This document shows positions 57,442-64,000 of a DNA stretch of 64,000 nt, one piece after another; the stretch's first letter is position 1; every line of letters begins with the position of its first letter. The DNA lies in assembly GCA_041432705.1 (NCBI GenBank), contig JAPWAE010000008.1:1-64000 (forward strand), read 5' to 3'. A program made the translations under genes and the position numbers. Source of the stretch: Pauljensenia sp018375675 (GTDB lineage: Bacteria; Actinomycetota; Actinomycetes; Actinomycetales; Actinomycetaceae). The notes under the pieces were generated by a model. It was not told the origin of the DNA and ran no database searches. It was given only the letters and a program-made list of their open reading frames with translations.

Positions 57442-57538
57442 GGATAGGTTACGAACATGCGGATAGGTTATGACGATGCGGATAGCTTATTAACCTATCC
57501 GCAAGTGAATAACCTATCCGTATCCGCATAACCTATCC
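57442..57538. repeat. 19-bp-phased dyad array 3
   Basis: GGATAGGTT at 57442 and 57461 and GGATAGCTT at 57480 face AACCTATCC at 57492, 57511 and 57530, all in 19-bp steps, centre ATT. Linkers end in ATGC before GGATAGG. It lies between a membrane protein gene and a methyltransferase gene. Confidence 0.85.
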
Positions 57539-57611
57539 GCGTGCGCCTTCGTGGTTCTATTCCTGTACGCAGAACCCCTTTCCGCCCCGGCATCTCCCAC
57601 GTAGGCGTACC

Positions 57612-58277
57612 ATGTCCAGCAGCGCGAAGCAGCGTCGGCCTCGTGCGATGCATGGGAATACGGAGGTGTTCACATTGTTCTGGGATCGAGTTGCCCCGCT
57701 CTACGACCTCGCCGTCAACACGCTCAACAGGAGGGTGTACGACGGGACGGGCGGTGCCGTTGCCCGGTTGATTCGCCCCGGTGACACCGTGCTCGAATGC
57801 GCGTGCGGAACGGGCGCGATTAGCGCCGCCATCGCCCCCGCATGCGCGCGTGTGGTCGCGACCGACTATTCCGAGGGGATGCTCAAGCAGGCACGCAAGA
57901 AGCTCGCGAAACACTCGAACGTCACCGTCGAGCAGGCGGATATCACCGACTTGCGCTACGCGAACGACTCGTTCGACGCCGTCGTGGCGGGCAACGTCAT
58001 CCACTTGCTGCCTGAACCGGGCGACGCGCTCAAGGAGCTCAAGCGGGTCGTGCGCCCGGGTGGCACGATCATCGTGCCCACCTACGTGATTCCCAAGAAG
58101 CGGGCGCACACCATGTTCCTGAGGGTGATCTCCCGATTTGGCGTGCACTTCCAGGAGCACTTCGACCCGGTGTCTTACCGGGCGTTCTTTGAGCGCATGG
58201 GCTGCACGGGCGTCACCTACCGCGTCGTGCGAGGTCGAATTCCCTGCGTGATCGCCTCCTTCATGAACGATCAGTAG
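57612..58277 (+). CDS. Class I SAM-dependent methyltransferase
   Basis: A 221-residue methyltransferase with FWDRVAPLYDLAVNTLN at the start, the SAM-binding motif VLECACGTGAISAAIAP, VVATDYSEGMLKQA, DITDLRYANDSFDAVVAGNVIHLL and VVRPGGTIIVPTY. It resembles the UbiE/Methyltransf_11 group; the substrate is unknown. Two in-frame starts (57612, 57648) lack clear ribosome-binding sites. Its 3' end overlaps the convergent hydrolase gene by 17 bp. Confidence 0.85.
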   Translation: MSSSAKQRRPRAMHGNTEVFTLFWDRVAPLYDLAVNTLNRRVYDGTGGAVARLIRPGDTVLECACGTGAISAAIAPACARVVATDYSEGMLKQARKKLAKHSNVTVEQADITDLRYANDSFDAVVAGNVIHLLPEPGDALKELKRVVRPGGTIIVPTYVIPKKRAHTMFLRVISRFGVHFQEHFDPVSYRAFFERMGCTGVTYRVVRGRIPCVIASFMNDQ

Positions 58278-59046
58278 ATGCCGAGCCCAGGGCGCCGTTC
58301 CGCAGCATCGCCCCGTAGGCGACCGAGTCGCGGCTCATGCGCTCACAGTGCCCCGAGCCCGGCCAGACTCGCAGCTCGGCCTGTGGATAGAGTCGCGGGA
58401 TCACGCGGCGCGCGAGCCGCAGGTCCGAGTCTTTGTCCCCGTACGCGAAGGTGCAGCGCCGCTGGGTGGTGGGGGAGAGGGGCGGCAGGCTGACATGCGA
58501 GCAGTCGTGCACGATCGCGCGGACGCTGTCCTCGCTCATCGCGGCGAAACTCGAGGCCATTGCGCGAGCGGCCTTCTCGCCATAGAGGCGCGCGAGCTTG
58601 CGTGCCCCTGCCTCGGGGTCGCGGATGGCCTTCCGGTGCTTCGCGACCATCACGCGGCTGAGAATGGAGCCGCCGACTCGGGCCACGGGACCGCCCGAGT
58701 AGAAGCTCACGCCTTCAATGAACAGCCGATCAAACGAGAGGTCTGGGAAACGGAGCAGTTCGAACTGGATCACCCCGCCGAGCGACGCCCCGAAACCCAG
58801 TGATAGGCGACGTATCCCGTGGGAGGTCAGCCACTCGTGGATCGCCGCCGCCTCCGATGCTGCCGACACGTAGCGGGCCGAGGCCTCGTCCCCGTGGGCC
58901 GACAGGTCCGGCACGAGGAAGCGCAGTCCGGGACCCATGTGATCGCAGAGCGCGGCCTTCATGCTCGAGGCCGAGGACAGCATCGGGTGAATGATGAGGA
59001 TGGTGGGCGTCTCTTCCTCGCTAGGCCCGTAGACGTGCATCTTCAT
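58261..59046 (-). CDS. Alpha/beta-fold hydrolase
   Basis: A 261-residue serine hydrolase-type protein. The nucleophile elbow is GFGASLGGV (Ser near residue 90), an oxyanion region HPMLSSASSM follows strand 3, and the catalytic His is in GSGHCERM near residue 236. The cap region (about 120-185) is helical and basic. The substrate is unknown. A GGAG ribosome-binding site lies 8 nt before the ATG. Confidence 0.82.
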   Translation of the reverse strand: MKMHVYGPSEEETPTILIIHPMLSSASSMKAALCDHMGPGLRFLVPDLSAHGDEASARYVSAASEAAAIHEWLTSHGIRRLSLGFGASLGGVIQFELLRFPDLSFDRLFIEGVSFYSGGPVARVGGSILSRVMVAKHRKAIRDPEAGARKLARLYGEKAARAMASSFAAMSEDSVRAIVHDCSHVSLPPLSPTTQRRCTFAYGDKDSDLRLARRVIPRLYPQAELRVWPGSGHCERMSRDSVAYGAMLRNGALGSASTDRS

Positions 59047-59259
59047 AGCGTTGCTCCGTGCAAGTCGCCGGGCGCGGCGCTGCGCCCGAGTGAGAGTGAT
59101 GAATGGAATGGTAGCGCTGTGGCGGCTCGAAGGGGTTCCCTTTCACGCAGCAAATGGGCGAGGAGACCAACTGAGCCAATCAGCTGATGAGCGCCTACTA
59201 GCCACCGCGCGGGATCGCGGGTAGTGTTGCCACGTTAGCCCCCTATGAAGGAGTGAATG

Positions 59260-59577
59260 ATGCTCGTTGTGACGACCCCTATCGTTGAGGGTGCCCCCGT
59301 CAAGCAGTACATCGGCATGGTCTCCGGCGAGGCGATCTCCGGCGTCAACATGTTCAAGGATTTCGGTGCGAACCTGTCCAACATGTTCGGTGGCCGCGCC
59401 TCCCAGTACGAGGAAGAGATCGGTGGCGCCTCCGCAACTGCCGTCAACGAAATGTGTGCCCGCGCCCAGGCCATGGGCGCCAACGCGGTCATCGGCGTGA
59501 AGGTCGACTACTTTACCGCCGGCACCAACAACGGCATGCTCGCCGCCATCGCGACGGGCACCGCGGTCATTCTCTGA
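59260..59577 (+). CDS. YbjQ/UPF0145 family protein
   Basis: A 105-residue protein of the YbjQ family (heavy-metal-binding domain by annotation). It has MLVVTTPIVEG, YIGMVSGEAISGVNMFKDFGA, and ARAQAMGANAVIGVKVDY. Members assemble into pentamers; function is unclear. Two adjacent ATGs exist; the second is better spaced from the GAAGGAG ribosome-binding site. Confidence 0.88.
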   Translation: MLVVTTPIVEGAPVKQYIGMVSGEAISGVNMFKDFGANLSNMFGGRASQYEEEIGGASATAVNEMCARAQAMGANAVIGVKVDYFTAGTNNGMLAAIATGTAVIL

Positions 59578-59607
59578 CCCGCGCCCGTGCGCCACGACGC
59601 GCGCGAC

Positions 59608-59667
59608 TGACAACCCGTCAGGAGGCGATACGGACCCCGTGTCCGTGCCCTCCTCGGCGGGTTTGTC
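59608..59667 (+). terminator. Imperfect hairpin after the YbjQ gene
   Basis: TGACAACCCGTC...GGAGG near 59608 is complementary with mismatches to the stretch ending GGCGGGTTTGTCG, followed by TTTGTG. Confidence 0.45.
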
Positions 59668-59808
59668 GTTTGTGCTGCGATCAGCGTCATTAAGAGTAGC
59701 TATCACAAGTAAGGTGATGCTAAGAGAAATAGTTTACGGCGGAAAAATGTCCACGTAAAGCCCTTGACGGATGCTGAGAAGAAAACCGGGTGGGGCTTTT
59801 CAGTAAGG

Positions 59809-59827
59809 GTAGGTAACCCTACCCTAG
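59809..59827. promoter_or_regulatory. DtxR/IdeR-like box over a -10 element
   Basis: GTAGGTAACCCTACCCTAG matches the 19-bp iron-box consensus TTAGGTTAGCCTAACCTAA at 14 positions. It contains TACCCT (59820-59825), a possible -10, 65 bp before the subtilase start. Iron or manganese control of the protease is possible. Confidence 0.4.
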
Positions 59828-59890
59828 ACGCTGGGTTATGCCGTATCCGCGGTTATGCCCTGACCCAGTTGTCAACCAAGTGAGCCATAG

Positions 59891-62800
59891 ATGTCCCATC
59901 GCACAACCTCGGCATTGGTGCTGCTAACCGCGGGCACCCTTGCCATGACCGCCGTGACCACCCCGGCGGCTTTCGCAGCTAACCCGCATGAGCAAAGCCA
60001 GTCGGGCACCCCCGCTCCCGCCTCGTCCGTCGATGCCCAGTCCGGCGCCCCGCAGTCGGGGGCAGGCGACGAGGCCGGGGCCCCGAACCCGACCACCACC
60101 CCCGAGAGCTTCCCCGCCGACGACACCCCGACGACAATCATCGTCCAGCTTGAAGACGGCTCGGTCGGCATCCCGTGGTACCAGCGGATCTTTGGCCTGT
60201 CTTCCTCGACCAAGCATGAGACGGTCAAGGACCGCATCGAAACCTCGGTCGAGGCAGTGGTCCCCGGTGCGGACATCACCGACGTGCGCGACTACACGCA
60301 CGCCCTCGACGGTTTCGCGATCCAGGCCCCGGCCTCGTCCCTGGACGCCATCAAGGCGACCGAGGGCGTCAAGGCTGCGTTCATCGAGCGCCACCACAAG
60401 CCGATGGTCGTCGAAGGAGACACGGGCGCACTGGGCGTCGAGGCCGTGGATCCTGCCCTGCAAAACGCCTCCTCCCTGGAGATGACGCGCGCCAACCAGA
60501 CCGCCCAGAAGGGTGATCGTCAGGTCGTCGAGGTCATCGACACGGGCATCGAGGCCACCCACCAGGCGTTCTCCGGCTCCATGGATGGCGTCGACGTGCG
60601 CCTGAGCCAGTCCGACGTCGAGGCCCTCGTCGGCAAGCTGCCGCACGGAAAGACCGGCGCCTACCTCAACAAGAAGATCCCCTTCGTCTTCGACTACGCG
60701 GACAACGACGCGGACGTGCTGCCCAAGTCCAGCAAGGACCTGTCGCACGGCACCCACGTCGCCGCGATCGCCGCCGCCAATGCGGCCGACCTGCAGGGCA
60801 CCGCGCCCCACGCACAGATCATCGTCGCCAAGGTCGCCTCCGACAAGGATGGATCGATCCCCGATAACACTGTCCTGGCGGCCCTTGACGACGCGGTCGT
60901 CATTAAGCCCGACTCGATCAACCTCTCCCTCGGCGAGGACGCGGGTATGGGCACCGAGGCCGGAACCATGTACGCGGAGGTCTACAAGAACCTCGCCGCC
61001 GCCGGCGTGACGGTCAATGCCGCCGCGGGTAACTCCTACTCGAGCGCGTACTCCAACTACAGCGGCAAGAACAAGCCCTACGCCTCCGATCCCGACGCTG
61101 GAACGCTCTCAGAGCCCGCGTCCTACAGCTCGACTCTGGCTGTCGCCTCAGTCAACAACCAGGACGCACTGCCCTACCTGACGGTGGGGGAGCGCCAGGT
61201 CGTCTACCGCAAGTCGCGCGGCCTCAAGGACGCCGTCGTGCCGAGCCTCCTCGACATCCCCGAGGCCACCTACACCCTCGTCTACGCGGGCATCGGTGAC
61301 GCGGCGGCCCTCGATAAGCTCGTCGCCGAGCACCCCGGCGACCTGTCGAAGGTCATCGTCCTCGAAGACCGCGGCGGCTCCGACAGTGCGACGGGCGCGG
61401 ACATGACCCACGAGGCCAAGGTCAAGGGCTTGACCCAGCTGACCTCCAAGCCCGCCGCCCTCATCATCGGTGACTCTGAGACGGTTGAAAACCCGTACGT
61501 GGCCACGATCGAGGCCACTCACACGATGCCGACCGTGACCATCACGAAGAAGGAGAAGGACGCGCTCATCGAGGCCATTGCGGCCAGCGAATCCGGCTCC
61601 ATCACGATCTCTAACCCGCACGCGGGTCTCAAGCTCGCCTCGACCAACCCCTCGATCTCCGACTTCACGTCGTGGGGCGTCACGCCCGACCTCAAGCTCA
61701 AGCCCGAGATTGCCGCCCCCGGCGGCAACATCGTTGCCGCCGTCCTGGGCAACACCTACCGGTCCATGTCCGGCACGTCCATGGCGACCCCGCAGGTCGC
61801 GGGCATTGCGACGCTCGTGCGCCAGCGCGTGAACGACGACCCGGCATTCGCCGGCCTGTCGGAGGCGGACAAGGCCGCGGTCGTCACCACCCTCATGATG
61901 GGCACCGCCCACCCGCTGCTCGACATCGACCAGAACGACGGCACCTACTACTCGCCGCGCCGCGTGGGCGCGGGCCAGGTGGACGCGCTCGCCGCCACGA
62001 CCACGACCGTGTACCCGAGCGTCGCGGGCGCCGAGAACCCGTGGCGCCCCAAGGCCGACCTCGGTGAGGGCACGAACGGGTGGACCTTCCAGGTCACCCT
62101 GACGAACGTCTCTGACACGGCACGCACCTACACCTTGGGTGGCCAGGCGCTCTCAGAGATCGTCGAGGGTGGCCTCTTCACCGAGCACTCGAAGAACTGG
62201 GCGGGGCAGGGCATCGACCTGACCTACTCCGCCGACTCGGTGACCGTGCCCGCCAAGGGCACTGCCACCGTGAACGTCACCGTGACCCCGCGCTCGGCCT
62301 TTGCCTCGTACGCAGCGGAGAATGCGCCCAAGGGCACGTTCATCGACGGAGCCGTGACCTTCACCAGCGCCGATGGTCAGCCCGACCTCACCGTCCCCTA
62401 CATGGGCTTCTACGGCTCCTGGGGCGCGCCTGCCGTCTTCGACGGCAAGTGGTACGACGGCACGACGAGCACCGCTCACGCCTGCTCCTCGACGCTCATG
62501 AACCCCTCGACCGAGGTGCCCCTCGGCGCCCTGAACCCCCTCGTCGGACAGGAAATCGACGACGTGCGCGCGGTCGACCCCGCGTACTTCATCATGTCCC
62601 GCTCCGCGCTGCCCGAGGCCCCCTCGCGCATCCTGCCGCGCACCTGCCTGCTGCGTAACTCCCCGAAGGTGACCTACACCTACACGAACGAGGCCGGCGA
62701 GGTGGTGCGTGAGTACACCTTCGAGCGCGCCCGCAAGTCCCTGTTCAACTACCACGCCAGCAAGGTCGAGCCCATCGAAAGCCAGGAAGGCAACAACCCG

Positions 62801-64000
62801 GTCTTCGACGGCTTCGACAAGGATGGCAAGGAGCTGCCCGCAGGCCGCTACAAGCTGACGATCGATGCGGCCTCGGTCGCGCCCTCGAGTGTGAACTCGC
62901 AGCTGACCTGGGACTTCACCCTGGATACCCAGGCTCCCGTCATCTCCAACCTGGCCGTGACCGGCGAGGGCGACGAACGCGTCGTGTCCTTCGACGTCAC
63001 CGACAACTCGCCGCTGGCCGGCATCGCCTTCTCTGAGTCTGCGACCTCGCGTCGCTACTACGACGAGAAGGAGGCCGTGGGCGCGAACCGCCAGGCCGAC
63101 GGCACTTACGCCAAGCACTACGAGATCAAGTGGGCCGACCTCATCGACCGCGCGGACTCCTCGGATCCGGCGACCGCCTACCTGTTCGCGTGGGACTGGG
63201 GTAAGAACCAGGCCCGCCAGGTGATCCGATTCCGCACGATCCCAATGACCTCCCTGTCGCTGACCCCGCAGACCTCCGAGGTCGTCGCGGGTGAGACGGT
63301 CGCACTGAGCGCTTCGTACGAGCCGACGAACGCGAATGTCACCGACCTCGTGTGGACGTCCTCGAACGAGGCCGTGGCCACCGTGAACGACAACGGCGAG
63401 GTCCGTACCTTGGCCGCCGGCGAGGCGACGATCACCGCGACCGACGCGTCCCAGCCGAGTCTGTCGGCCAGCGCCCAGGTCCGCGTGCGCACCATCTCCG
63501 AGGACGCGGGCATCGAGCTCGCCGACACCCAGGTGACGCTCAAGGTGGGCGAGACCGCCCCCGTGAAGGCCTACCTGGTGCCTTCGCTGAAGGACCGCGC
63601 GGTGACGTGGAGCGTGGAGCCGGCCGACCTGGCCACGGTCGCCGCCGACACGGACACGCGCAAGGGGACCCTGACCGCAGGCGATCACGCGGGTTCGGGC
63701 ACGCTGACCGCGACCGTCACGACCGAGGGAGGTGCGGCCAAGACCGCGTCCATCCCCGTTACGGTGCGCGCCGCCGATGCAGATGACTTCGAGATCAGCG
63801 AGGACGGTGTCCTCGTGAAGTACAAGGGGTCGGCCACCGAGGTCACCCTGCCCGACACCGTGACCTCCATCGGAGAGCGTGCCTTCGCGAGCTCCACCGT
63901 GGAATCCGTGACGATCCCTGCTTCGGTGCGCTCGATCGGCCTGGAGGCCTTCATCTACAGCTCGCTGAAGAAGATCACCTTTGTTGACGACGAGGCCCAC
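59891..64000 (+). CDS. Secreted subtilisin-like serine protease with Ig-like and leucine-rich domains (3' end beyond window)
   Basis: At least 1370 residues, open to the window end. A signal peptide ends near residue 29 (AFA-A), followed by a Pro/Ser-rich stretch and an I9-like propeptide (about 80-165). The S8 catalytic domain has Asp217 (VIDTGI), His286 (HGTHV) and Ser630 (SGTSMATP), with a PA-domain insertion (about 430-572) as in C5a-peptidase and lactocepin types. Fn3-like domains follow (about 700-1110), then two Big_2-type Ig-like domains (about 1121-1295) and a BspA-type leucine-rich segment (from about 1297; VTSIGERAFASS, VRSIGLEAF). It should be a surface protease acting on host or neighbour proteins. 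Confidence 0.92.
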   Translation, partial: MSHRTTSALVLLTAGTLAMTAVTTPAAFAANPHEQSQSGTPAPASSVDAQSGAPQSGAGDEAGAPNPTTTPESFPADDTPTTIIVQLEDGSVGIPWYQRIFGLSSSTKHETVKDRIETSVEAVVPGADITDVRDYTHALDGFAIQAPASSLDAIKATEGVKAAFIERHHKPMVVEGDTGALGVEAVDPALQNASSLEMTRANQTAQKGDRQVVEVIDTGIEATHQAFSGSMDGVDVRLSQSDVEALVGKLPHGKTGAYLNKKIPFVFDYADNDADVLPKSSKDLSHGTHVAAIAAANAADLQGTAPHAQIIVAKVASDKDGSIPDNTVLAALDDAVVIKPDSINLSLGEDAGMGTEAGTMYAEVYKNLAAAGVTVNAAAGNSYSSAYSNYSGKNKPYASDPDAGTLSEPASYSSTLAVASVNNQDALPYLTVGERQVVYRKSRGLKDAVVPSLLDIPEATYTLVYAGIGDAAALDKLVAEHPGDLSKVIVLEDRGGSDSATGADMTHEAKVKGLTQLTSKPAALIIGDSETVENPYVATIEATHTMPTVTITKKEKDALIEAIAASESGSITISNPHAGLKLASTNPSISDFTSWGVTPDLKLKPEIAAPGGNIVAAVLGNTYRSMSGTSMATPQVAGIATLVRQRVNDDPAFAGLSEADKAAVVTTLMMGTAHPLLDIDQNDGTYYSPRRVGAGQVDALAATTTTVYPSVAGAENPWRPKADLGEGTNGWTFQVTLTNVSDTARTYTLGGQALSEIVEGGLFTEHSKNWAGQGIDLTYSADSVTVPAKGTATVNVTVTPRSAFASYAAENAPKGTFIDGAVTFTSADGQPDLTVPYMGFYGSWGAPAVFDGKWYDGTTSTAHACSSTLMNPSTEVPLGALNPLVGQEIDDVRAVDPAYFIMSRSALPEAPSRILPRTCLLRNSPKVTYTYTNEAGEVVREYTFERARKSLFNYHASKVEPIESQEGNNPVFDGFDKDGKELPAGRYKLTIDAASVAPSSVNSQLTWDFTLDTQAPVISNLAVTGEGDERVVSFDVTDNSPLAGIAFSESATSRRYYDEKEAVGANRQADGTYAKHYEIKWADLIDRADSSDPATAYLFAWDWGKNQARQVIRFRTIPMTSLSLTPQTSEVVAGETVALSASYEPTNANVTDLVWTSSNEAVATVNDNGEVRTLAAGEATITATDASQPSLSASAQVRVRTISEDAGIELADTQVTLKVGETAPVKAYLVPSLKDRAVTWSVEPADLATVAADTDTRKGTLTAGDHAGSGTLTATVTTEGGAAKTASIPVTVRAADADDFEISEDGVLVKYKGSATEVTLPDTVTSIGERAFASSTVESVTIPASVRSIGLEAFIYSSLKKITFVDDEAH

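Larger units (their letters stand above)
59578..59890. other. 313-bp gene-free region upstream of the subtilase gene
   Basis: It holds an imperfect hairpin (about 59608-59667) that should terminate the YbjQ gene, an AT-rich stretch, and an inverted repeat resembling a DtxR/IdeR box near the subtilase promoter. No gene is seen. Confidence 0.6.

Noticed and set aside
62153..64000. A 615-codon minus-strand frame at the window end
   Set aside because: It is antisense to the subtilase gene, which shows a full catalytic triad and domain order on the plus strand.

Overview
The window is high-GC DNA from an actinobacterium, most likely an Actinomyces or Schaalia relative. This rests on gene orders (fdxA-dapC; prfB-ftsE-ftsX-M23 peptidase-smpB with ssrA nearby; a tadA-tadB-tadC-flp-TadE pilus locus), on many start codons lying only 6-7 nt after a TANNNT -10 box, and on Gram-positive surface proteins (LCP ligases, a repeat-bearing amidase, a subtilase with Ig-like and leucine-rich domains). 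The genus is inference.

Layout. 0-6.5 kb: exported protein, acyltransferase, sugar-phosphate mutarotase, typA, a small SH3-like protein, fdxA, dapC. 6.5-14.5 kb: dapD and maf on the minus strand, a class III adenylate cyclase, an OmpR-type two-component system, purK, purE, galE. 14.6-18.5 kb (minus): glycosyltransferase 2, DUF2304 protein and two LytR-CpsA-Psr proteins. 18.6-27.4 kb: a surface-glycan cluster with four enzymes fitting the route UDP-GlcNAc to UDP-2,3-diacetamido-glucuronic acid, a Wzx-type flippase and three glycosyltransferases. 27.7-29.8 kb: a large two-domain peptidoglycan hydrolase. 30.0-32.7 kb: a tightly overlapping three-gene operon (CorA-like membrane protein, cupin-Nudix fusion, HD hydrolase) that I could not match to a known system. 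33-37 kb: a fused RmlC-RmlD, rmlA and a second glycosyltransferase/DUF2304 pair. 37-42.7 kb: a degenerate APH-fold kinase and the Tad pilus locus. 42.7-49 kb: gdhA, prfB, ftsEX, M23 peptidase, smpB. 49-54.5 kb: two YhgE/Pip membrane proteins and tmRNA. 54.7-59.6 kb: CoA-disulfide-reductase-like protein, a small Cys-rich protein, a small membrane protein, a methyltransferase, a hydrolase, a YbjQ protein. From 59.9 kb a secreted subtilase runs off the end.

How the parts fit: much of the window serves the cell envelope. dTDP-rhamnose genes, the diacetamido-uronate genes, GT2/DUF2304 lipid-carrier pairs, flippase and LCP ligases together can make and attach surface glycans; dapC/dapD feed peptidoglycan; FtsEX and its M23 partner and the amidase remodel it.

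Noncoding structure is unusually rich. Three intergenic arrays (32.97, 54.54 and 57.44 kb) carry a GGATAG core repeated at exact 19-bp steps, three copies one way and three or four inverted, around an invariant ATT centre, with pair-preserving changes between arrays. A second repeat family, hairpins built on GAGGCCGGGGCC, closes many transcription units.
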